A DNA stretch of 11,843 bases from Deltaproteobacteria bacterium (GTDB lineage Bacteria > Bdellovibrionota > O2-12-FULL-43-9 > JACQJE01). Positions within the stretch are counted from its first letter, which is position 1, and the number at the start of each line of letters is the position of its first letter. Positions 1 to 6,156 of the stretch are shown here, one piece after another. A program made the translations under genes and the position numbers. Where the stretch lies: positions 1-11,843 of the forward strand of contig JACQJE010000100.1 in assembly GCA_016205125.1 (NCBI GenBank), read 5' to 3'. The notes under the pieces were generated by a model. The model had not been told where the DNA came from. It made no database searches and saw nothing but the letters and a program-made list of their open reading frames with translations.

Positions 1-438
1 GCGCTCCTTCATTATTTGGCCGGTTCAGCAGAGGAGGCGAAGAAGATTCTCCAGCGCGCCATTGCCCGCTTTCCAAAAGATGCCTACAACTATGGGGTGC
101 TCGGTTACATTCAGATGGAGGAAGGGGACAGGGAGGGGGCGAAAGAGTCTTTTCGTCTTGCCCTGCGCTATAATTTCCAGCACAAGCTTGCACACCTCTT
201 GTTGGGAAAATGTTATCTCCTCGACAAAGAATACGAACTGGCCCGCACCCATTTTCAGCGCGTCCTCTCATTTGATAATCGATCCGTTCTTGCCCATGAT
301 GGAATAGGCGAAGTTTACTTCGCACTTGGTTCGAAGGAGAGCGCGCTCCAGGCTTGGCAGAGGGCGGGTGAGCTCGATCCTACGTATATTCCGTCTCGTC
401 GCAGGCTTTTAGAATTTTCACCGAAAAATAGAGATTGA
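1..438 (+). CDS. TPR-repeat protein, 3' part only
   Basis: The reading frame is open to the left edge (it reads ALLHYLAGSAEEA from base 1), so the gene begins outside the window and the TTG at 16 is probably internal. The visible 145 codons hold about three to four tetratricopeptide repeats: helix pairs around AEEAKKILQRAIARFP, YGVLGYIQMEEGDREGAKESF, LLLGKCYLLDKEYELARTHF and GIGEVYFALGSKESALQAW. Gly/Ala/Tyr fall at TPR positions and each repeat ends with Pro or a similar turn. TPRs are protein-docking scaffolds, and no enzymatic domain is visible here. The last codons (SPKNRD and the TGA stop) lie inside the left end of a foldback element, so the natural C-terminus may have been altered by it. 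The specific partner is unknown. Confidence 0.8.
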   Translation, partial: ALLHYLAGSAEEAKKILQRAIARFPKDAYNYGVLGYIQMEEGDREGAKESFRLALRYNFQHKLAHLLLGKCYLLDKEYELARTHFQRVLSFDNRSVLAHDGIGEVYFALGSKESALQAWQRAGELDPTYIPSRRRLLEFSPKNRD

Positions 439-604
439 AAATCTCTATTTTCCTCAAACTGGCAATATTCTTCGCGATACTTCGTCAGAGGCCCATTTGT
501 CTCCTCGACGTACGGGTGAAGTACGCCTGCGTCGCCAAATAGTCCTCTTCCTCGTCTCGCTTGAATCTTGCCAGTTTACCCAAAAATCTATGTCTATTTT
601 TGGG
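421..604. repeat. 184-bp foldback (long inverted-repeat) element, copy 1
   Basis: The stretch folds on itself. Outer ends: CCGAAAAATAGA (421-432) against the complement of 593-604, 11 of 12 matching. Middle: 456-470 (AAACTGGCAATATTC) against the complement of 563-577, 14 of 15. Inner: ATTTG 495-499 against CAAAT 536-540, with weaker partial pairing between. The apex at 504-530 read on the - strand is GCAGG, CGTAC, a 7-base loop, GTACG, TCGAG. Each end also has its own small hairpin (425-451 and 578-605). The element fills nearly all the space between the TPR gene and the convergent acetyltransferase gene and contains the TPR gene's stop codon. No protein is coded convincingly. It could be a mobile palindromic repeat, a structured RNA or a complex terminator. 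Confidence 0.75.
425..451 (+). terminator. hairpin over the stop codon of the TPR gene, possible terminator
   Basis: AAAATAGAGATT (425-436) and AATCTCTATTTT (440-451) form a perfect 12-bp stem with a 3-base loop. The stop codon TGA (436-438) sits at the tip. The right arm ends in TTTT followed by CCTC, so a weak terminator for the upstream + gene is possible. The stem is AT-rich, and it is also part of the left end of the larger foldback element. Confidence 0.4.
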
Positions 605-605
605 T
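578..605. terminator. hairpin downstream of the acetyltransferase gene, possible terminator
   Basis: ACCCAAAAAT (578-587) and ATTTTTGGGT (596-605) form a perfect 10-bp stem with an 8-base loop, about 30 bases past the stop of the - strand acetyltransferase gene. There is no strong T run after it on either strand, so termination is plausible rather than clear. It also forms the right end of the foldback element. Confidence 0.4.
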
Positions 606-635
606 TTCAACGCAGCCCTGATTTATGGATCAAGG

Positions 636-1772
636 TCAAATGAGCGGCCTGTCGTAGATTCGGTATTCTTTGTACAGCGTCCCTCCGAGCTGACGGACGG
701 CTTTGTTCACCGGTTCATTGTCCTCGAGGATCCACGACATCTCCCCCCGCGCGCATCCGAGTTTTTGGGCTCTCTGCATCATTTCCACATAGCAAAGGAC
801 CCCGAGTCCTTTTTTCTGATACTCCTGAACCATCCCGAGGGTGATGGCGCGCATGCTCTTGATGTATTTCCACTTGCGGAAAAATTTCAAAAAACCAAAC
901 GGAAAGAGGCGTCCGTTGAGGTGGATGAGGAGGTCATTGGCATTCGGAATGGTCAAGCCAAAGCCGACCGGCGCTTTGTCCACTTCGACGACAAAGGCGA
1001 GAGAGGGTTCGATGATTTGCTTGAGCTCTGCCGATTTATAAGCGAACTCCTCCTCCGTCATCGGCACAAAACCCCAGTTCCTGCTCCATGCATCGTTATA
1101 AATGTGGCGGACTCTTTGAACCTCTTCATCAAACTTCTTCAGGTTGATTTCTCGTATCACGGCTCGCTCTTTCTGACGAATCGCCTCAGCCATCTGAACT
1201 AAAGGAGCGGCGAGGGGAGCCGATGCATCAAGGTAATAGGCATAAAGATCTTTCGCTTTAGCGAAGCCGCACGATTCAAGAAGTTGCGCATAATAGGGGG
1301 GATTGTATGTCATCATCACGTACGGTTTATGTTCAAATCCCTTGATGAGAAGCCCGCACTCATCGTTGGTCGAGAGGTTCATAGGGCCTCTCAGCACCTT
1401 CATCGAGCGGCTCTGAATCCATTCGCGCGTTGTTTCAAACAGAGCGGCCGCCACATGTGTGTCGTCGATCGCTTCAAAGAGCCCAAAAAATCCGGTCTGG
1501 TCCCGATAGTAGGTGTTGTGCTGGCGGTTGATAATGGCGGCGATTCGTCCGGCCGGTTCATTCCCTTTCATCGCGAGGAAGAGTTGGGCTTCGGAATGGC
1601 GAAAAAATGGATTTTTCTTCGGATTGAGAAGTCCTTTCATCTGCGCAAAGAGCGGGGGAACCCAGTTCGGATCTCCCGCATAGATTTTCCATGGGAGTTG
1701 AAGGAACGTGTCAAAATGCTTGTCCCTATATGAGACGGGAATAATTTTTATCGCGTTGCAGCAGTTTTCCAT
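636..1772 (-). CDS. GNAT-family N-acetyltransferase-like protein (378 aa)
   Basis: I recognise the general family of large GNAT-fold proteins with an N-terminal region like LPWKIYAGDPNWVPPL (residues 26-41), a central GRIAAIINRQHN and RGPMNLSTNDECGLL region, and a C-terminal GNAT half. The acetyl-CoA-type loop is QKKGLG (about 319-324), followed by a motif-B-like WILEDNEPVNKAVRQLG. The family is widespread in bacteria and its acceptor is, to my knowledge, unassigned, so an acyl transfer from CoA is inferred, not shown. The frame is open to 1862. I chose ATG 1772 because GAGGAG lies 7 bases before it and a good promoter ends about 28 bases upstream, which would leave an earlier start outside the transcript. 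It is monocistronic and convergent with the TPR gene. No signal peptide or membrane segment is evident, so it is likely cytoplasmic. Confidence 0.8.
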   Translation of the reverse strand: MENCCNAIKIIPVSYRDKHFDTFLQLPWKIYAGDPNWVPPLFAQMKGLLNPKKNPFFRHSEAQLFLAMKGNEPAGRIAAIINRQHNTYYRDQTGFFGLFEAIDDTHVAAALFETTREWIQSRSMKVLRGPMNLSTNDECGLLIKGFEHKPYVMMTYNPPYYAQLLESCGFAKAKDLYAYYLDASAPLAAPLVQMAEAIRQKERAVIREINLKKFDEEVQRVRHIYNDAWSRNWGFVPMTEEEFAYKSAELKQIIEPSLAFVVEVDKAPVGFGLTIPNANDLLIHLNGRLFPFGFLKFFRKWKYIKSMRAITLGMVQEYQKKGLGVLCYVEMMQRAQKLGCARGEMSWILEDNEPVNKAVRQLGGTLYKEYRIYDRPLI

Positions 1773-1805
1773 TTTGCCTCTCCTCAACGATCTCCCTGAT
1801 CTCCG

Positions 1806-1834
1806 ATGTAACTGAGAAAGGAAGGGTATGTCAA
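1806..1834 (-). promoter_or_regulatory. sigma-70-type promoter of the acetyltransferase gene
   Basis: On the - strand a perfect -35 TTGACA (1834-1829) is followed by a 17-base spacer and TTACAT (1811-1806) as -10. Transcription would start near 1799 and give a leader of about 27 bases containing the GAGGAG ribosome site of ATG 1772. The -10 match is weak, 3 of 6, which limits confidence. Confidence 0.5.
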
Positions 1835-1975
1835 TCGCATGGCAGGGTCCCGGCAAAGTCATGACAGCGTGGCATGGGGATCTCTCTCAAGGTGGGCAGA
1901 ATACGGTCCCCTCTCGTTACGAAGCTCGGCCGCACAATTGATTTTTTAAATTTCCTGTAGATTTTTTCTTTCAGC

Positions 1976-2602
1976 ATGGTATGCTCGAACTACTTTGTGA
2001 GTCGAAAGGAGGTGATTCCGACAGTACTCATCGATTTGCCAGCCAGTTTAGCATTAGGGCATCTTTTTGCCGTGATTGGGAGCCGGGCTCTCGAGCAATA
2101 CTATAAAAAGTTTGCCGATACCTACATGAAACCGCTCTCATTTGCGATGCTCTATATGATCGGCTGTTACGTGCCGATTACGGGGTACTTTTACTTTGCG
2201 TATCCGGCCTGGAGTCTAAACTATCTCTGGGACCCTGAACGGATCCCCTGGTTTTTGGGTCTGATCGTCGTTCCAGGCTACGCCATGATGGCGTTTATCG
2301 GCTGGGTGAGTGCCGCTTTCTGGATTGTCCGCAAAAAGAGTTGGGTGGCTTGCCTGCAGCTTTTCTGGGCGCTCTCTCTGGTTGCTGTTGTCTGTTGGCT
2401 GACGTCTGACGCATTCCTGCATATTGGCGATTATGCGCAATTCCAGCTTGGAGAGGCCCCTCTTCTTTGGAAGGAGCGGGGATTTTTTGTGATGATGATG
2501 GTGATGGGGGGGCTGTTGACAGCCGGGGCGCTTGTTGCGGGTTACGCGATATGGAGGGAAGGGCGCCGCTATCACGCATCGATTCGATTGGGATCGTCAT
2601 AG
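1976..2602 (+). CDS. multi-pass integral membrane protein, function unknown
   Basis: The 208-residue product is very hydrophobic, with about four to five membrane segments: near LPASLALGHLFAVIG (21-35), FAMLYMIGCYVPITGYFYFA (56-75), FLGLIVVPGYAMMAFIGWVS (92-111), LQLFWALSLVAVVCWLT (126-142) and FFVMMMVMGGLLTAGALVAG (168-187). The tail is basic and hydrophilic. I do not recognise the family, and no catalytic motif is evident. The start is uncertain: ATG 1976 has no Shine-Dalgarno, while a perfect one (2005-2016) lies inside the frame with no usual start codon at the right distance. GTG 2012 and TTG 2036 are alternatives. The downstream TPR gene begins 30 bases after the stop, so the two are probably co-transcribed and may work together at the membrane. 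Confidence 0.7.
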   Translation: MVCSNYFVSRKEVIPTVLIDLPASLALGHLFAVIGSRALEQYYKKFADTYMKPLSFAMLYMIGCYVPITGYFYFAYPAWSLNYLWDPERIPWFLGLIVVPGYAMMAFIGWVSAAFWIVRKKSWVACLQLFWALSLVAVVCWLTSDAFLHIGDYAQFQLGEAPLLWKERGFFVMMMVMGGLLTAGALVAGYAIWREGRRYHASIRLGSS

Positions 2603-2614
2603 ATAGTGTTTCAT

Positions 2615-2628
2615 GAGGAGGGTTCCTC
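2615..2628 (+). promoter_or_regulatory. small hairpin masking the ribosome site of the next gene
   Basis: GAGGA (2615-2619) can pair with TCCTC (2624-2628) around a GGGT loop. The left arm is part of the GAGGAGGG Shine-Dalgarno of the gene starting at ATG 2632, so the fold would hide the ribosome site unless ribosomes finishing the upstream gene, stop at 2602, disturb it. Confidence 0.35.
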
Positions 2629-2631
2629 GGA

Positions 2632-3867
2632 ATGCCACAGGAGGTGGGATGTGTGGAGTTTTTGCGGCTCGACGTCTCTCATATCAAATGGGATGAGGAG
2701 ATCCTGATCCTCGACATCGAGTTTAGCTGCGCGTCTGGTCACTACGCATCGACAACAGCGATGCCATTCTCCCGCGAGAATGAAATGGTGGCCATTTTAT
2801 TTGAAGAACTCCTCTGCTCCTGTCAGTCTCTCCCTGCGAATTCGCGGCGTGGACAAATCTCTTTTTCCATACGGAACAGGCATCAGATTGCGCTTCCCCT
2901 GCGGCGCTTTTTGAAAGGGTATTTGGATGCTTTTCAGCGGTATTGCGTGGGAAATCTGCAGAAAGATGAACTTCTCCTCCTTCAGGCAAACGGCATTGAT
3001 TTCATCAATGCCTCCGTCTCTCTGCATGACAAGGGGAGAGAGGAGCGGGGTGAGATCCTCTTTCAGAGGGCGAAGAGTTATTACTATGAGGAGTCTTTTG
3101 ATCTGGCCATCCGGCAGATCAATCGCGCGCTTCTCCTGGTGCCTTCTCTTGCTAAAGCGCATCATCTGAAAGGGCTCTGCCATCGCGAGCTGAGCCATTA
3201 TGAAGATGCGGTGCGCTCCTTTTTGGACTGGAAAACTCTTGTGCCGAGCACCAAGAAAGAGCCTTTTTTTGTTTTGGGGGATCTCTATTTTCTCTTAGGG
3301 CGGTTTGACAAAGGGGTGGAGCTTTTTGATGAATATATCGCGAATTTTCCAGGCGATCCTCGCGGTTTTGTCGGATACGCGCAATTTCTCTATCGTCTGC
3401 GCAATATTTCATTCATTCAATACCTGGACCAGGCCTTCCAATGCGACCCCTCTCTTCTTCGGGAAGAGCTGCGTCAGCGCTGGATTTTCGAGTTTGCAGA
3501 TTCGGATCCCCAGCATGGGCTGACGGCCCATGCCGCACGAACCTACCTCAATATGGAAAAGAGGGACTTTGCGCACATGGTGAGGAAACGGCTCGTGCCG
3601 TCGCATTTTTGCGAGGAGAGCTGCCGCTATTTCTTTGACAAGGAAGAGCTCGATCAATGGAGTGACATTGTGAACCGCTATGAAGTTTTTGATGCGAAGT
3701 TCAGCCGGAATCCTGCCGCATTGTCAAAAGTGCTGAGGGAACAACAGAGAAAAGTGTCAAAAAAAATCTTCCTCATCCCGGAGGGGAGCAGGCAGGAGCA
3801 GCTCTCCCTTTGGGGTCTCCTGGAAGACAATGACGCAGCTCCCCAAACGAAGTCTATTATTGGGTAA
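2632..3867 (+). CDS. TPR-containing protein, function unknown
   Basis: The 411-residue protein has no signal peptide or membrane segment. Residues 1-135 form an unrecognised, largely beta/alpha N-terminal domain (LRLDVSHIKWDEEILILDIEF and onward). About three tetratricopeptide repeats follow at 141-255: RAKSYYYEESFDLAIRQINRAL, KGLCHRELSHYEDAVRSFLDW and LGDLYFLLGRFDKGVELFDEYI. The helical C-terminal part is rich in Phe, Arg and Glu and ends in a basic RKVSKKIFLIP stretch. It is probably a cytoplasmic scaffold or partner protein. The start at ATG 2632 is backed by GAGGAGGG about 9 bases upstream. It follows the membrane protein gene by 29 bases, suggesting one transcript. Its last 11 bases overlap the end of the convergent transsulfuration operon. 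Confidence 0.8.
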   Translation: MPQEVGCVEFLRLDVSHIKWDEEILILDIEFSCASGHYASTTAMPFSRENEMVAILFEELLCSCQSLPANSRRGQISFSIRNRHQIALPLRRFLKGYLDAFQRYCVGNLQKDELLLLQANGIDFINASVSLHDKGREERGEILFQRAKSYYYEESFDLAIRQINRALLLVPSLAKAHHLKGLCHRELSHYEDAVRSFLDWKTLVPSTKKEPFFVLGDLYFLLGRFDKGVELFDEYIANFPGDPRGFVGYAQFLYRLRNISFIQYLDQAFQCDPSLLREELRQRWIFEFADSDPQHGLTAHAARTYLNMEKRDFAHMVRKRLVPSHFCEESCRYFFDKEELDQWSDIVNRYEVFDAKFSRNPAALSKVLREQQRKVSKKIFLIPEGSRQEQLSLWGLLEDNDAAPQTKSIIG

Positions 3868-5029
3868 GGGCTTGATCGAGATCCGCGATCAGGTCGTCCG
3901 CATGTTCGATTCCGACTGAGAGGCGGATCAATCCCCCTTTGATGCCGAGCTTTTCACGGGTCTCTTCCGGAATGGAGGCGTGGGTCATGATCGCTGGGAT
4001 TTCAATGAGGGACTCGACCCCTCCCAGACTTTCGGCAAGGGCAAAGAGCTTCGTCTTTTTTGTCACTTCAATCGCTTTTTCTTTTCCCCCCTTGACGACA
4101 AAACTGATCATTCCTCCGAATCCACGCATTTGTTGTTTGGCGAGTTCGTGATGGGGGTGGCTTTTCAGTCCGGGGTAGATCACCCTTTCGACGGCAGGGT
4201 GTTTTTCCAGGAAGGCCGCAATTTTCAGGGCGTTGGCTGCATGGCGCTCCATGCGCAGTGCGAGCGTCTTTGTTCCCCGCAGGACGAGCCAGCTGTCCAT
4301 GGGGCCGGGGACGGCACCGATGGCATTTTGCAGAAAGCGGAGCCGCTCATAAATACCAGCGCTGTTCGTGATGACGGCCCCTCCAATGACATCGCTATGC
4401 CCGTTGAGATATTTGGTGGTCGAGTGCATCACGAGATCCGCCCCAAACTCAAGCGGCCGCTGGAAGATCGGGCTCATGAAGGTGTTGTCGACGCAGGTGA
4501 GGAGTCTTTTCTCCCTTCCCCATCGGATCACCTCTCTGAGGTCGATTAGTTTGAGAAGCGGATTGGTTGGCGTTTCAATCCAGAGGGCGGCACTCTTTTT
4601 TTTGAGCGCTTTTTCAAGATTTTTTGGATCTGTCATGTCGACGAATGTCACTTCGAGGCCATGCGTCTCTTTGAGGACTTTCTCGAAAAGCCGATACGTT
4701 CCCCCATAGACATCGTCACAGCAGATGATCTGATTGCCGCTCTTAAAGAGGTGCATGATTGTTGCGAGAGCGGCGCATCCTGACGCAAATGCAAGTCCGT
4801 ATTCTCCCCCTTCCAGTGCCGCAAGATTTGCTTCCAGCGCCGTGCGCGTCGGATTCCTGGTGCGGGAATATTCATACCCCTTGTGTTTGCCGGGGGCTGT
4901 CTGCACATAAGTGCTCGTGAGATAGACGGGAGTCATGATCGCTCCTGTGGCGGGATCTGGTTCTTGCCCTGCATGAATGGCGATGGTCTCAATATGGTAG
5001 CTGGAAGTCTCTTTTCTGGTCTCCTTCAT
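3857..5029 (-). CDS. mccB: cystathionine gamma-lyase / gamma-synthase family PLP enzyme
   Basis: A PLP-dependent enzyme of the Cys/Met metabolism fold-type I family, 390 residues, full family length. Motifs seen: substrate/cofactor loop YEYSRTRNPT (52-61), FASGCAALATIM (81-92), the PLP-ring aspartate in VDNTF (Asp181) and the Schiff-base lysine in HSTTKYLNGHSD (Lys206). With a cystathionine beta-synthase gene directly upstream, the likely reaction is cleavage of cystathionine to cysteine, ammonia and 2-oxobutyrate. Sequence motifs alone do not separate this from cystathionine gamma-synthase or homocysteine lyase. The start is ATG 5029: it overlaps the upstream stop as ATGA, with AGGA 8 bases before it. 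The frame's earlier start at 5056 lacks that support. The symbol follows the Bacillus mccA-mccB operon by analogy. Confidence 0.88.
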   Translation of the reverse strand: MKETRKETSSYHIETIAIHAGQEPDPATGAIMTPVYLTSTYVQTAPGKHKGYEYSRTRNPTRTALEANLAALEGGEYGLAFASGCAALATIMHLFKSGNQIICCDDVYGGTYRLFEKVLKETHGLEVTFVDMTDPKNLEKALKKKSAALWIETPTNPLLKLIDLREVIRWGREKRLLTCVDNTFMSPIFQRPLEFGADLVMHSTTKYLNGHSDVIGGAVITNSAGIYERLRFLQNAIGAVPGPMDSWLVLRGTKTLALRMERHAANALKIAAFLEKHPAVERVIYPGLKSHPHHELAKQQMRGFGGMISFVVKGGKEKAIEVTKKTKLFALAESLGGVESLIEIPAIMTHASIPEETREKLGIKGGLIRLSVGIEHADDLIADLDQALTQ

Positions 5030-6018
5030 ATCTTGTATCCTTTGCTTTTCAGCCATTCATCATCATAGACTTTGCTGAGATACCGGTCGCCGGAGTCTGG
5101 AATCAGGACGACAATGCGCTGAGGTTTCCTGAGCTTCTTTGCATATTCGATGGCGCCATAGACCGCTGTGCCGCTCGATCCGCCAGCAAAGATCCCTTCC
5201 CATCGGAGAAGATTGCGCGTCATGGTGAAGGAACTCTGGTCGTCCACCTGGACAATCTCATCCAATATTTTGAGATTCATCGTCGAGGGGAGGAAGTCTT
5301 CACCAATCCCCTCGATATCGTATTGGCGTGGATGGGGCATTTTTCCCGTTTTGAAATAGTCGTAATAGATAGATCCGATCGGATCGACGCCGACAATTTT
5401 AATTGCCGGGTTCTTTTCTTTTAGAAACTGTCCAGTGCCGCTGATTGTTCCACCCGTCCCCATCCCTGCGACAAAGGCGTCGACGCGGCGCTCCATCTGT
5501 TCCCAAATCTCTGGGCCTGTTGTTTCGTAATGGGCGCGGGGATTGTCGGGGTTATGATACTGATTGGCATAAAAAGAATTGGGAGTTTCACGCACCAGCC
5601 GTTCTGCCACTTTGTAGTAGCTGTTGGGGTCCTCCGGTGAAACATTGGTGGGGGCCAGCACGACCTTTGCACCAAAGGCTTCCAGGTTTCTTACTTTTTC
5701 ATGGCTCACTTTGTCTGGCATGACACAGATGGTTCGATATCCTTTGACGGCTGCAACCATCGCGAGACCCATGCCGGTGTTTCCAGAGGTTGCTTCGACG
5801 ATGGTTCCTCCCGGCTTTAAGGCTCCGCTCTTTTCTGCGCTATCAATGATGGTCAGACCAATGCGGTCTTTGACCGATCCTGCGGGATTAAAATACTCCA
5901 GTTTTGCGTAGATTTCAGACTGCACCGCAGAAGCGACTTTTTGCAGTCTCACTAACGGGGTATTTCCAACAGTACTCAGAACGTTCGGGTAGGGTTTGGC
6001 ATGTATGATCTGCCGCAT
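5026..6018 (-). CDS. mccA: cystathionine beta-synthase, catalytic core only
   Basis: A fold-type II PLP enzyme of 330 residues. Seen: TVGNTPLVRL (16-25), PLP lysine in GSVKDR (Lys50), TSGNTG (77-82), the phosphate loop GTGGT (187-191) and GGSSGT near the end. Features closer to cystathionine beta-synthase than to O-acetylserine sulfhydrylase are MPDKVSHEKVRNLEAFGA, the YDIEGIGEDFLP segment and a PDSGDRYLSKVYDDEW tail. It would condense homocysteine with serine (or O-acetylserine) to cystathionine. There is no N-terminal haem region and no C-terminal CBS-domain pair, so regulation by S-adenosylmethionine through that domain is not expected. ATG 6018 was chosen because AGAGG lies 8 bases upstream and residues before it do not look like the family. 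The next gene overlaps by four bases, so translation is probably coupled. The alternative call is a cysteine synthase. Confidence 0.88.
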   Translation of the reverse strand: MRQIIHAKPYPNVLSTVGNTPLVRLQKVASAVQSEIYAKLEYFNPAGSVKDRIGLTIIDSAEKSGALKPGGTIVEATSGNTGMGLAMVAAVKGYRTICVMPDKVSHEKVRNLEAFGAKVVLAPTNVSPEDPNSYYKVAERLVRETPNSFYANQYHNPDNPRAHYETTGPEIWEQMERRVDAFVAGMGTGGTISGTGQFLKEKNPAIKIVGVDPIGSIYYDYFKTGKMPHPRQYDIEGIGEDFLPSTMNLKILDEIVQVDDQSSFTMTRNLLRWEGIFAGGSSGTAVYGAIEYAKKLRKPQRIVVLIPDSGDRYLSKVYDDEWLKSKGYKI

Positions 6019-6060
6019 GTTGGGGACCTCTTTGAGGGGAGGCTCGAGATTGCCGGAATC

Positions 6061-6089
6061 AACGTAAACTGTCACAGCCTTGTTGTCAA
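6061..6089 (-). promoter_or_regulatory. promoter of the transsulfuration operon
   Basis: On the - strand TTGACA (6089-6084) is followed by a 17-base spacer and TACGTT (6066-6061). The -35 is perfect and the -10 is weak. The leader to ATG 6018 would be about 35 bases. Its -35 forms half of a 20-bp palindrome (6082-6101) shared with the divergent promoter. Confidence 0.45.
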
Positions 6090-6093
6090 TCAA

Positions 6094-6123
6094 TTGACAA
6101 CGAGAGATTGTTAGCGGTATTGA
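6094..6123 (+). promoter_or_regulatory. divergent promoter of the S9 peptidase gene
   Basis: TTGACA (6094-6099), an 18-base spacer and TATTGA (6118-6123) give a perfect -35 and a weak -10. The start would fall near 6130, about 27 bases before ATG 6157. Its -35 mirrors that of the operon on the other strand. Confidence 0.4.
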
Positions 6124-6156
6124 GGAGATCTCTTCTCAAAGAGGGCTGGGAGATTC

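Noticed and set aside
561..1202. 213-codon + strand open frame opposite the acetyltransferase
   Set aside because: It has no ribosome site or recognisable domain and is fully antisense to a gene with clear GNAT-type motifs; it starts inside the foldback element.
1773..1862. Upstream extension of the acetyltransferase to 1862
   Set aside because: It would begin upstream of the promoter at 1806-1834; the extra residues are not family-like, and ATG 1772 has an excellent ribosome site.
1869..1885. TGGCAT-like sequence considered as a second sigma-54 site
   Set aside because: It lacks the TTGC half at the required spacing.
3980..4549. 189-codon + strand open frame opposite the cystathionine lyase gene
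   Set aside because: It is the antisense shadow of a full-length PLP enzyme with intact motifs; no start signal or protein-like pattern.
6019..6093. TTG start of cystathionine beta-synthase at 6093
   Set aside because: It runs through the promoter -10 and into the -35 palindrome, lacks a ribosome site, and adds 25 residues not typical of the family.
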